Origin: Steromphala cineraria
Taxonomy: Eukaryota; Mollusca; Gastropoda; Trochida; Trochidae
Length of the DNA stretch: 64,000 nucleotides
Direction of reading: 5' to 3'
Assembly (NCBI GenBank): GCA_916613615.1
Contig: OU744726.1
Coordinates: forward strand, 58,296,987-58,360,986
The stretch's first letter is position 1, and each line of letters opens with the position of its first letter. A program made the translations under genes and the position numbers. The notes under the pieces are model-generated. The model ran no database searches. It was given only the letters and a program-made list of their open reading frames with translations, and had not been told where the DNA came from. Positions 1 to 11,888 of this stretch are shown in pieces.

Positions 1-1033
1 GATGGTAAAACAGTGTTCTCCTCCCCCCTCCCCAATTAAATCAGTGCAGCAAAATGACACAACAACGGTAAAACATACTATGTTTCGATTCCTTTTTAAT
101 TTCGTGAAACAATCGGGACTTTATTGCCCCTAACATAACCGGAAGTCTTTCTTGTGGTGATTTGTCTCCTAGAGCGAGACAGTAGGACAGCGAGATGTTT
201 GGTAGTGAAGCGGGTCAAGGGTCAATTAACGAAGTAAGGTCGGCGGCCTTTGTAACAGGCATGTAGGCAAAGCAATACACAATATAGAGGAAAATAGGGG
301 CAACCCCCCACCCTAAAGTAAACGAGATGAAGCTGCTGAGTTCTCCAAATCAAGTTCAAATGTCCTTGAATGAAATGAACAGGGCCGATCAACAGACAGA
401 GAGAGAAAATAAGTCACGTGCTGGGTTACATAGAACATTTACAAATAGATAAAACAAATTAAAACAATATTAGAATCTTTAGCATTACATACATATATAT
501 TTTGTTAAAGAAAACCACATAAGAGCCAATCGTTGATATGAGGGTTATGAGAGACTACAACATATGAAATATAAATACAACAATATTGACTATGAAATAT
601 ATTTAACCTTACATAAAACATATTTTCCGTTTTCTGAAATAAGTCTGCAGGTTTTGGCAACAATACATAAAAACTCTGGACTGAACATTATAAAGCTATA
701 TTGAAAGGCACAAAATCTTGACAAATTTCCACATTAATAGATTAAATCTCTTGTCTATGGTATGTATACTGTGGACAATAGAACATGGTACTCAACTTTA
801 ACAGCGTTAAAACAAATATAAGACATATACTCTTTCAGCTAATGGTAAATTAGTAAAACGTCTCGTTTTAACTCGCTTTGGGGCCACCCCTCATCAGAAT
901 TGCGCCATGTATGTATGTATGTATATGTTTATATAGTAGAGTATGTCTTTATATATTAAACAAATATAATAATCTTTTTTGATCATTTATTATTTACTTG
1001 TACATGTATATCACTGCCTCTTACATATTACCC
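1..1033. other. AT-rich intergenic sequence
   Basis: I see no coding exon, RNA gene or clear mobile element here. A short (ATGT)n microsatellite lies near 905-935. The sequence is AT-rich spacer up to the first copy of the direct repeat. Confidence 0.5.
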
Positions 1034-1985
1034 TTCTTTGAGAGGCATGATATAAGTTGGAATGACAGTAATGCAGAGGAATATATGGATGACAACTTCT
1101 TTGTTCATTGCATGCGGCTTTTCAACACAGATTCTTGTAAACTTTGCATTCAATGAACAAGGAAGTTGTTATCCATATATTCCTCTGCATTATTCTCGAT
1201 GAGTGGAGGTGACATTCACGCGGGGTCGACGAGATTTTTGCCGATTTTTAATCCGCGTACTTAAATGGTTGATCCCACTTAAATTGTTGATCCCACGTGT
1301 ATGAACCTGAACCATTTTAAAGTACAAGACTTTTGACATACTGATAACTGGTAATTTGGCAGCAACACTGAATGACTCGATCAATAAACTACTTGTTAAA
1401 CCTGTAAAAGATTAACGTTTTTGAAAAATCAATGCGGTATATGACACCATCGGTCAGAAGTCGCTGTTGTACATACAAATTAATTCGTAAACTTTTCTCT
1501 GACTGTTTCTATCGGGTGTTATCATAATTATAAACTTACCCGTGAAAACATAAACACTGTAATATTTACATTCATGACAGAATTACAAAATCTACATAGA
1601 GGTTGTCTCTTCTCATTAAAGGTATGCGGCCCGGAAGGTGAAATTCTCAAAATTCTCAATTCGCATATAAATTAATGCAAATATATCGGCAAAACTGATC
1701 ACAGATAATCAATATTACATATGTGTTCTTGTTCTATTTCAGTTATACCTTGAAAATAGACCATTAGACTTGATTTGATGGAAACATTTTATATTACTAC
1801 TGCTACTGGTTGTACCGTTTCAGTTATGCCTTACCATACTGGCATGTGAGATTGTCACGATGATTGATAAGCCATCTTTATTTCTTCAAAATGTATTAAA
1901 AAAAAGGTTGTGCACACAAAGAATTAAAATGTACAGTTTTGAAAAAATATTTGAAAATGACAGTCATATACCAATAATACCACTT
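1034..1985. repeat. Dispersed repeat, copy 1 (about 0.95 kb)
   Basis: This stretch matches 2975-3800 in direct orientation nearly end to end. It shares the GAGAGGCATG start, the 41-nt inverted repeat, the GATCCCACGTGTATGAACCT block, the AGAGGTTGTCTCTTCTC block, and the CTACTGCTACTGGTTGTACC block near the end. The copies differ by small indels; copy 1 has about 60 bases more around 1395-1490. Homology ends at CCAATAATACC. In copy 1 this is followed by unrelated sequence, in copy 2 by the satellite. No long coding frame is conserved, so I read it as a noncoding repeat or short transposon derivative of unknown family. Confidence 0.8.
1070..1191. repeat. Foldback hairpin in repeat copy 1
   Basis: Positions 1070-1110 and 1151-1191 are inverted repeats of 41 nt around a 40-nt loop. 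The arms begin AATGCAGAGG and end CCTCTGCATT. The two mismatches between the arms would be G-U pairs in RNA. The equivalent hairpin at 3008-3130 has different mismatches. Confidence 0.8.
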
Positions 1986-2628
1986 TCTCCCATTGTGTCC
2001 TGTCTAAATTACCCAGTGTTGTCCAAAACCCGAGAATATCATGATCAGTAATTATTCCTTCTTCCTATTGTCTCCAAAATTCAACAAAATCAAATATGAT
2101 ATCAAGAATTCTTTAACAATTTACATCTGTCATTAAAACTTGTGTATAACGTTATGACGTGTATTGGCATGGAGATTTTCACGATTTCATTCGGCCGTCT
2201 TAAAATTTAAACACCCACAAACTACAGAGAAGTCAAAGGGCTTTCATAACACCATAAAGTGACATATCTCTCCTGTATGAATGAGGAATATAAGTAATGA
2301 TGAGTTAACGATGTTCATAACTTCACACATACGCTACAAAAAGTCGTAGCAAGGTACATTCAAATTACACTTTATGCAACAGGATATTATTTCATTTTTT
2401 AACCAGTGCAAAAAATCGCTATACGTTTTACGACAGTGTAGAAGGTAGACATGAAGTATCTGAACAAAAGAATGGTATGCGTTGTTAAAGTTTGAATAAC
2501 AAATAACAAATCAGGTAGTAAAATCAATTTGGACCGAATACGGCAGATTTGAGTTTCTCAATCTATTATGATTAAACTTATGCTGTAATGCCGACATGCA
2601 GACACTGTCTATAATCACTCTCAACCTC
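1986..2628. other. AT-rich spacer
   Basis: About 640 bases with no open frame of note and no recognisable repeat. It separates the first 0.9 kb repeat from the palindromic minisatellite. Confidence 0.4.
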
Positions 2629-2866
2629 TGATCGGATCGACCGCAGTTTGACTGCAATCTGAGCACAGTTGATCGCGATCAGATTGCAGTCAGACCGCGG
2701 TTGACCGCGATCTAACTGCAATCTGACTGCAGTTGACCGCGATCAGATTGCAGTCAGACCGCGGTTGACCGCGATCAGATTGCAGTCAGACCGCGGTTGA
2801 CCGCGATCAAACTGCAATCTGAATGCAGTTGATCGCGATCAGACTGCAATCAGACCGCGGTTTTCA
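2629..2866. repeat. Self-complementary 32-bp minisatellite
   Basis: Roughly seven tandem units of about 32 bp are built from short palindromes: CCGCGG, GATCGCGATC and CTGCAG, joined by AGATTGCAGTCAGACC or its complement. Some units are head-to-tail and others inverted, so either strand can fold into many alternative hairpins. The array is much richer in GC and CpG than its flanks. No reading frame runs through it. Confidence 0.85.
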
Positions 2867-2974
2867 GGTAACTAATTCTGCAAGGGTCTGTACATGATAT
2901 GGAGAGACAGTATACCAAGTTTGGTGATGATCGGTCTCATAATTTTAAGCCAATCAACTGTTCTCGATTAACTT

Positions 2975-3800
2975 CTCTGAGAGGCATGTTATAAGTTGGA
3001 ATGGCAATAATGCAGAGGAATATATGGATGACAACTTCTTTGTTCATTGCATGCAGCTTTTCAACACAGATTCTTGTAAACTTTGCATTCAATGAACAAA
3101 GAAGTTGTCATCCATATATTTCTCTGCATTATTCTCGATTAGTGGAGGTGACATTCACGCGGGATCGACAAATTTTTTGCCGATTTTTAATCCGCGTACT
3201 TTAATTGTTGATCCCACGTGTATGAACCTGAACCATTTTAAAGTACAAGATTTTTGACAAACTGATAACTGGTATTTTGGCAGCAACACTGAATGACTCG
3301 ACCAATAAACTACTTGTTAAACCTGACTGTTTCTATCAGGTGTTATCATAATTACAAATTTACACGTGAAAAATAAACACTGTAATATTTACATACATGA
3401 CAGAATTACAAAATCTACATAGAGGTTGTCTCTTCTCATTAAAGGTATGCCTGACAGGTGAAATTCTCAAAAATCTCAATTCGCATATAAATTAATGCAA
3501 ATATATCGGCAAAATTGATCACAGATGATCAATACTACAACTATAATTGTTCTTGTTCTATTTCAGTTATACCTTGAAAATAGACCATTATACTTGATTT
3601 GATGAAAACATTTTATATTACTACTGCTACTGGTTGTACCGTTTTAGTTATGTGAGACTGGCATGTGAGATTTTCACGATGAAAACCTATTTTTTTTTTC
3701 TCCAAATGTATTAAAAAAGGTCGTGCACACAAATAATTAAAATGTACAGTTTTGAAAAATTATATATTTGAAAATGACAGAGTCAAATACCAATAATACC
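2975..3800. repeat. Dispersed repeat, copy 2
   Basis: Second direct copy of the 1034-1985 repeat, including the hairpin whose arms are 3008-3048 and 3090-3130. It stops at CCAATAATACC, where the 61-bp satellite begins at once. This junction is either the insertion edge of the satellite or the end of the repeat unit. Confidence 0.8.
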
Positions 3801-6800
3801 TAATCTAATTAATATTCATTCTCTGTCCCTAGCCCCGCCCACTTTACCAACCATTGTTTAGGTATATAATTAATATTCATACCCTGTCTCTAGCCCCGCC
3901 CACTTTAACCACCATTGTTTAGGTATATAGTTAATATTCATACCCTGTCTCTAGCCCCGCCCACTTTAACCACCGTTGTTTAGGCATCTAATTAATATTC
4001 ATACTCTGTCCCTAGCCCCGCCCACTTTAACCACCATTGTTTAGGTATCTAATTAATATTCATACTCTGTCTCTAGCACCGCCCACTTTAACCCCCATTG
4101 TTGAGGCATCTAATTAATATTCATACCCTGTCTCTAGCCCCGCCAACTTTAACCACCGTTGTTTAGGCATCTAATTAATATTCATACTCTGTCCCTAGCC
4201 CCGCCCACTTTAACAACCATTGTTTAGGTATCTAATTAATATTAATAATCTGTCCGTAGCCCCGCCCACTTTGACCACCATTGTTTATGCATCTAATTAA
4301 TATTCATACCCTGTCTCTAGCACCGCCAACTTAAACCTTTATTGTTTAGGCATCTAATTAATATTCATACTCTATCTCTACCACCGCCCACTTTAACCAC
4401 CGTTGTTTAGGCATCTAATTAATATTCATAGTCTGTCCCTAGCCCCGCCCACTTTAACAACCATTGTTTGGGTATCTAATTAATATTCATACTCTATCTC
4501 TAGCACCGCCCACTTTAACCCCCATTGTTTAGGCATCTAATTAATATTCATACCCTGTCTCTAGCCCCGCCCACTTTAACCACCGTTGTTTAGGCATCTA
4601 ATTAATATTCATACTCTGTCTCTAGCCCCGCCCACTTTAACCACCATTGTTTACATGTAGGTATTTAATTAATATTCATACTCTGTCTCTAGCCCCGCCC
4701 ACTTTAACAACCATTGTTTAGGTATCTAATTAATATTAATAATCTGTCCGTAGCCCCGCCCACTTTGACCACCATTGTTTATGCATCTAATTAATATTCA
4801 TACCCTGTCTCTAGCACCGCCAACTTAAACCTTTATTGTTTAGGCATCTAATTAATATTCATACTCTGTCTCTAGCACCGCCCACTTTAACCACCGTTGT
4901 TTAGGCATCTAATTAATATTCATAGTCTGTCCCTAGCCCCGCCCACTTTAACAACCATTGTTTGGGTATCTAATTAATATTCATACTCTATCTCTAGCAC
5001 CGCCCACTTTAACCCCCATTGTTTAGGCATCTAATTAATATTCATACCCTGTCTCTAGCCCCGCCCACTTTAACCACCGTTGTTTAGGCATCTAATTAAT
5101 ATTCATACTCTGTCCCTAGCCCCGCCCTCTTTAACCACCATGGTTTAGGTATCTAATTAATATTCATACTCTGTCTCTAGCACCGCCCACTTTAACCCCC
5201 ATTGTTGAGGCATCTAATTAATATTCATACCCTGTCTCTAGCCCCGCCCACTTTAACCACCGTTGTTTAGGCATCTAATTAATATTCATACTCTGTCCCT
5301 AGCCCCGCCCACTTTAACAACCATTGTTTAGGTATCTAATTAATATTAATAATCTGTCCGTAGCCCCGCCCACTTTGACCACCATTGTTTATGCATCTAA
5401 TTAATATTCATACTCTGTCTCTAGCACCGCCCACTTTAACCTTTATTGTTTAGGCATCTAATTAATATTCACACTCTGTCCCTAGCCCCGCCCACTTTAA
5501 CAACCATTGTTTGGGTATCTAATTAATATTCATACTCTGTCCCTAGCCCCGCCCACTTTAACAACCATTGTTTGGGTATCTAATTAATTAACATTCATAC
5601 TCTGTCTCTAGCACCGCCCACTTTAACCCCCATTGTTTAGGCATCTAATTAATATTCACACTCTGTCCCTAGCCCCGCCCACTTTAACAACCATTGTTTG
5701 GGTATCTAATTAATATTCATACTCTGTCCCTAGCCCCGCCCACTTTAACAACCATTGTTTGGGTATCTAATTAATTAACATTCATACTCTGTCTCTAGCA
5801 CCGCCCACTTTAACCCCCATTGTTTAGGCATCTAATTAATATTCATACCCTGTCTCTAGCCCCGCCCACTTTAACCACCGTTGTTTAGGCATCTAATTAA
5901 TATTCATACTCTGTCCCTAGCCCCGCCCACTTTAACAACCATTGTTTAGGTATCTAATTAATATTAATAATCTGTCCGTAGCCCCGCCCACTTTCACCAC
6001 CATTGTTTATGCATCTAATTAATATTCATACTCTGTCCCTTGCCCCGCCCACTTAAACAACCATTCTTAAGGTATCTAATTAATATTCATACTCTGTCTC
6101 TAGCCCCGCCCACTTTAACAACCATTGTTTAGGTATCTAATTAACATTCATACTCTGTCTCTAGCACCGCCCACTTTAACCCCCATTGTTTAGGCATCTA
6201 ATTAATATTCATACCCTGTCTCTAGCCCCGCCCACTTTAACCACCGTTGTTTAGGCATCTAATTAATATTCATACTCTGTCCCTTGCCCCGCCCACTTAA
6301 ACAACCATTCTTAAGGTATCTAATTAATATTCATACTCTGTCTCTAGCCCCGCCCACTTTAACAACCATTGTTTAGGCATCTAATTAATATTCATACCCT
6401 GTCTCTAGCCCCGCCCACTTTAACCACCGTTGTTTATGCATCTAATTAATATTCATACTCTGTCCCTAGCCCCGGCCACTTTAACAACCATTGTTTAGGT
6501 ATCAAATTAATATTCATAATCCGTCCGTAGCCCCGCCCACTTTAACCACCATTGTTTATGCATCTAATTAATATTCATACTCTGTCCCTTGCCCCGCCCA
6601 CTTAAACAACCATTCTTTAGGTATCTAATTAATTAACATTCATACTCTGTCTCTAGCACCGCCCACTTTAACCCCCATTGTTTAGGCATCTAATTAATAT
6701 TCATACCCTGTCTCTAGCCCCGCCCACTTTAACCACCGTTGTTAAGGCATCTAATTAATATTCATAATCTGTCCGTAGCCCCGCCCACTTTAACAACCTT

Positions 6801-8546
6801 TGTTTAGGTATCTAATTAATATTAATAATCTGTCCGTAGCCCCGCCCACTTTAACCACCATTGTTTATGCATCTTATTAATATTCATACTCTGTCCCTAG
6901 CCCCGCCCACTTTAACAACCATTGTTTGGGTATCTTATTAATATTCATACCCTGTCTCTAGCCCCGCCCCCTTTAACCACCGTTGTTTAGGCATCTAATT
7001 AATATTCAAACTCTGTCCCTAGCCCCGCCCACTTTAACCACCGTTGTTTAGGCATCTAATTAATATTCATACTCTGTCCCTAGCCCCGCCCACTTTAACA
7101 ACCATTGTTTGGGTATCTAATTAATATTCATACTCTGTCTTTAGCACCGCCCACTTTAACCCCCATTGTTTAGGCATCTAATTAATATTCATACCCTGTC
7201 TCTAGCCCCGCCCACTTTAACCACCGTTGTTTAGGCATCTAATTAATATTCATACTCTGTCCCTAGCCCCGCCCACTTTAACAACCATTGTTTAGGTATC
7301 TAATTAATATTCATAATCCGTCCGTAGCCCCGCCCACTTTAACCACCATTGTTTATGCATCTAATTAATATTCATACTCTGTCCCTTGCCCCGCCCACTT
7401 AAACAACCATTCTTTAGGTATCTAATTAATTAACATTCATACTCTGTCTCTAGCACCGCCCACTTTAACCCCCATTGTTTAGGCATCTAATTAATATTCA
7501 TACCCTGTCTCTAGCCCCGCCCACTTTAACCACCGTTGTTAAGGCATCTAATTAATATTCATAATCTGTCCGTAGCCCCGCCCACTTTAACAACCTTTGT
7601 TTAGGTATCTAATTAATATTAATAATCTGTCCGTAGCCCCGCCCACTTTAACCACCATTGTTTATGCATCTTATTAATATTCATACTCTGTCCCTAGCCC
7701 CGCCCACTTTAACAACCATTGTTTGGGTATCTTATTAATATTCATACCCTGTCTCTAGCCCCGCCCCCTTTAACCACCGTTGTTTAGGCATCTAATTAAT
7801 ATTCAAACTCTGTCCCTAGCCCCGCCCACTTTAACCACCGTTGTTTAGGCATCTAATTAATATTCATACTCTGTCCCTAGCCCCGCCCACTTTAACAACC
7901 ATTGTTTGGGTATCTAATTAATATTCATACTCTGTCTTTAGCACCGCCCACTTTAACCCCCATTGTTTAGGCATCTAATTAATATTCATACCCTGTCTCT
8001 AGCCCCGCCCACTTTAACCACCGTTGTTTAGGCATCTAATTAATATTCATACTCTGTCCCTAGCCCCGCCCACTTTAACAACCATTGTTTAGGTATCTAA
8101 TTAATATTAATAATCTGTCCGTAGCCCCGCCCACTTTAACCACCATTGTTTATGCATCTAATTAATATTCATACTCTGTCCCTTGCCCCGCCCACTTAAA
8201 CAACCATTCTTAAGGTATCTAATTAATATTCATACTCTGTCTCTAGCCCCGCCCACTTTAACAACCATTGTTTAGGCATCTAATTAATATTCATACCCTG
8301 TCTCTAGCCCCGCCCACTTTAACCACCGTTGTTTATGGATCTAATTAATATTCATACTCTGTCCCTAGCCCCGGCCACTTTAACAACCATTGTTTAGGTA
8401 TCTAATTAATATTCATAATCCGTCCGTAGCCCCGCCCACTTTAACCACCATTGTTTATGCATCTAATTAATATTCATACTCTGTCCCTAGCCCCGCCCAA
8501 TTTAAAAACCATTGTTTGGGTATCTAATTAATATTCATACTCTGTC
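3801..8546. repeat. 61-bp satellite array, about 78 monomers
   Basis: A continuous head-to-tail array with a 61-bp period. A few monomers carry a 4-bp TAAT insertion (for example near 5585, 5773, 6630 and 7427). Each monomer contains CTAATTAATATTCAT, then a CTGTCYCTAG spacer, AGCCCCGCCCACTTTAAC and ACCATTGTTTAGG. Variant types recur in order, for example CACCGCCC monomers followed by CCCTGTCTC monomers and then AACAACC monomers, which shows higher-order organisation. One block of about 797 bp is present twice in tandem (about 6484-7280 and 7281-8077) with almost no differences. No reading frame spans the monomers. The array is cut by the LINE at 8547 and its last piece reappears at 12900. Confidence 0.97.
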
Positions 8547-9051
8547 ACAGAACTTAGTGAAATCATCATATTTGCACTCTGAATACGAGTTATAGCGGTC
8601 AACGAATTACATAGTTTTAATATTTTCCTTTTTATGTTTCAAGTTTGGCAATCTATCCCTTTGTTTCATTTTGAAAATGTTATATTTTACAACTGATGTG
8701 AGGAGATTTAAAACAAAATTTCTCTTTTCACAATATCCTAAGATAATATTTGTGCTGGAAAATGTAGTTATTGTACCGTTTTTTTCATAAATCCATATTT
8801 CTATTTATTTCCATATACTCTTAACGAATTTACATTCGCATAATAGATGTAATATTGATTCTACATCGGATTTGCTAAAAGAACATTTATTAGATTCTAT
8901 GTATTTCATTTTCATAAGCAAATATCGTAAATTTGTCTACATCCTTTTGGATCTCCTACAATTTTTTTTAATAGATAGGGTAGAATTGGTGCTTGAATTT
9001 TCTTTTCAATTTGAACTTTTATAGATTTGCAAAAGCATTTTATGGATTCTA

Positions 9052-10820
9052 TTAACTTTGTTCCACAGTTAAAAAAGTTCCATTTTTATTGTACATATCA
9101 TTTATGTATGTAATGCCTTTATTGGAATAATGTTTATAATTTATTGTCTTTCCGCCAATTTTTATATTATCATTTAGCCATAGATTTTGGGAAAGGATAT
9201 CATTTGTATTTTGTGCCGCCTTTGATTTTGCTGTCACAAATTTACCCCAAGCTTTTAAAGTATCTTTCCAGAATTGATTAGTTTTGGGTGTTATAACGGA
9301 TTCTAGTAAGTGTGTTTCGCATGTCTGTATGGCACTGTTTATGTCTCGTTGTGTATGAGCGTATAACAATGTTTTTATTTTGGATTCAGAGTTTGCTAAT
9401 CTTTTGATCCATGATATTTTTTGCGATTGAATAACATTTACAATATCTGGTGCTCTTATTCCACCATCTTCGTAGTTCTTAGTGATAGTATTTCTGTAAA
9501 CTTTGTCGGGTTTGTTTCTCCATATAAATCTGAAGCATAGTTGTTCAATTTCTTTAATCATTTGATCGCTTGGATTAGGTAGGGCTGCGAAAAGGTGATT
9601 AAGTTTTGGTAATAGTAGGCTTTTCAATATAACATTTCTTCCTAAGGGAGTTAGATCTCTGGCTAGCCATTGATTCATTGATTGCTTCAACAGCTTAAGT
9701 TTGTCTTTGTAATTTCGCTCAACCATTTCCGCTAGGTTGTGTGTAAATACTATACCTAGAAGTGTAAAGGAATCATTGCTCCAATCTAAATTCCAGTTTC
9801 TGCAAAATTTTCGTTTTGAATTTTTTTTTCTGAACCCATCCATATTACTTGTGTTTTGTTGACGTTTAGTTTTAAACCTGATAATGAGGCATATTTGTTT
9901 AAGGTTTCTAATGTAGCCTGTAAGCATTTTTCAGTACCATCTAATATAAGCGAGGTGTCATCAGCATACTGAGAAATAAGATATTCCGTATCTCCAAATT
10001 GTATCCCTTTTATTTTATCATTGTTTCTTATCATTATTGCTAATAATAATAAAATTTCGGCGCAGAGAAGGAATATATATGGGGATATAGGATCGCCTTG
10101 GCGACATCCTCTTGATATGTCAAAATATTTTGAAAGAAACCCATTGACAACGACGCATGATTGTATATTATTAAAAAAAGTGTTTATCCATCTCGTGATA
10201 GATTTACCAAAATTAAAGAACTTCAAGACTTCCTGAATAAAATTCCAGTCAACAGAATCAAACGCCTTTTCAAAATAGATGAGAAGTAGAATTCCTGGTT
10301 TATTCATATATTCAGTGTAGTCAATTATATCGTAAACTAGGCGAGTACATTCACCAATATATCTATTAGACATAAATCCTTTTTGATCTTCGTTTATTAT
10401 AAACGGTAACACGTTTCTTATTCGATTTGCAATAGTTGATGATCCAATTTTATATGCTACGTTTAGTAAAGAGATTGGTCTCCAGTTCTGGAGCAAATGT
10501 TAAGATTTGCCTTTTTTGGGAAAACAGGTAATAATACCTTGTTTTTGAGTCGGTGATAGTTCTCCTTTTTCATAAGCTAAGTTTAATGATCTGATAAGAT
10601 ATTCATGGATATTGGACCAGAAGAATTAGAAAAATTCGACAGTAAATCCAGATGAGCCTGGACTTTTTTTATTTTTCATATTTTTCAGACTTTTTAATAC
10701 TTCTTCATATTAAAGCTTTCCTTCCAACTCCGATTGTTGTTCTTTGGATAATTTTGGGACTTCGATGTCTTTAAGCAATTCTGTGAGGTTTACTTTATCG
10801 CTTGGTTTCCTATAATACAG
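9052..10820 (-). pseudogene. LINE ORF2, reverse transcriptase part (broken)
   Basis: Read on the minus strand, this shows NWRPISLLN (RT start), EKAFDSVDW, RGCRQGDPISPYIF and YADD (9957-9968), then the thumb-like and C-terminal region (LARDLTPLGRNVILKSLLLP). It is clearly dead. An in-frame TAA lies just before the NWRPIS motif near 10500, and another stop lies near 10630. The reading frame shifts at a run of nine T at 9821-9829, and the frame closes at 9052 although similar sequence continues to about 8800 in other frames. The first catalytic aspartate of the palm (usually IDFEKAFD) is Tyr here (IYFEKAFD). The T-run shift could be a real mutation or an assembly error; the stops and the Tyr point to real decay. 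Confidence 0.88.
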
Positions 10821-11389
10821 ATTGTAATAAAAAGATTTAGTTTAATTGATTAGGTCATCCTTTTTATTAATAATGTCTTTCTGTTCATTTTCAAGTGTAA
10901 GTATTGCTTTGTTTAAGAAATTTCTATTTTCTAGCGACAGAAAATATTTTGTTGGTTTTTCACCCTCTTCCTTCCACTTGGCTTTAGATCGCAAGAGCAT
11001 CCCTTCGATTTCATATTTATTAATAATTTCTAATTGCTCATTTGCATCTTTTAGTTTGTGTTGCAGTTTTATTTAGAGTCAATGTCATTTAATGCGTCAA
11101 GTTCTATTTCAAGCTCATCGATTTGTTTTTACAAGGTTTTGTTTGAGTTTCAGGTTTTCTTTCTTCTTATACGATGAATACTTTATTGTATGTCCTCTTA
11201 TCATTAATAGTAAGGTTTCAAAAAATAGTTGGTCATTGATTTTGAAAATGTATTTACCATCTTCATCTTTATATGATTTATACATTTCTTTTATTTCATA
11301 AATCAATAGTTTAGTTTTTTCAACATATGTTTTATCATAAAGTAAGGAATTGTTAAATTTCCAGTAGCTTTTGCCTCTTTCTATATCGC
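10821..11389 (-). pseudogene. LINE ORF2 linker between endonuclease and RT
   Basis: The minus-strand frame from 11389 down to about 11115 reads SDIERGKSYWKFNNSLL followed by a lysine-rich helical stretch. This is the usual connector between endonuclease and RT in Tx1/L1-like ORF2 proteins. The frame closes near 11115 and resumes only in pieces towards the RT. The MITE ending at 11394 separates it from the endonuclease part. Confidence 0.7.
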
Positions 11390-11393
11390 TTAA

Positions 11394-11884
11394 AGAGACA
11401 CAGAGTATGTTGATAGGATCACATATGTCAAATTTTGAAATCGATGTTATGACATCGGGAGCCACTAACTGTTACTGAAAATAACAAGTTAAAGGTCAAC
11501 CAGTACATTAGAGCGAAAATACGGCCATTCAAAGTCGGGATTTTGATCGAAAACTGGACAATGTGGCTCGACTGGCGCGCGCAAATTCGCCAAACGTAAT
11601 TTTGAAACCTTGTCATAAGCTGACAGGAAGATATCATTCGATTCGATAGTGTTTGTTAGGTATTGTAACTAATAGGTAGATTAATTGGATGCATAATTTC
11701 GAATATTAAACGTATTTGAGATGTTTTCTTGATTTTTCCATAAAATCAAGCATTTTAGAGATATTATGCATAAATGGATATATTTCCAAGTCCAGTGATG
11801 AGATATGAACTTCAATCAGCATATAAGATATTTTGTAGCTTATCAAAACCAAATAAAATTTTAAGAAAGACACTCTGTGTCACT
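11394..11884. mobile_element. TTAA-flanked MITE, family B copy 1, nested in the LINE
   Basis: A 491-bp element bounded by TTAA at 11390-11393 and 11885-11888, with terminal inverted repeats AGAGACACAGAGT / ACTCTGTGTCACT. A second copy lies at 51389-51882 and is about 95% identical by eye. The LINE reading frame runs directly from the left flank to the right flank across a single TTAA, so the MITE entered an existing LINE. TTAA duplication is typical of piggyBac-type transposases. No transposase is encoded here. Confidence 0.9.
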
Positions 11885-11888
11885 TTAA

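Noticed and set aside
3801..8546. Regularly spaced repeats resembling a CRISPR array
   Set aside because: The full 61-bp unit repeats with no variable spacers, the context is clearly eukaryotic, and the variants are point changes of one monomer.
11115..11465. A 116-codon independent gene on the minus strand
   Set aside because: It is a chimera: its first 25 codons lie in the MITE and the rest is the LINE ORF2 linker.
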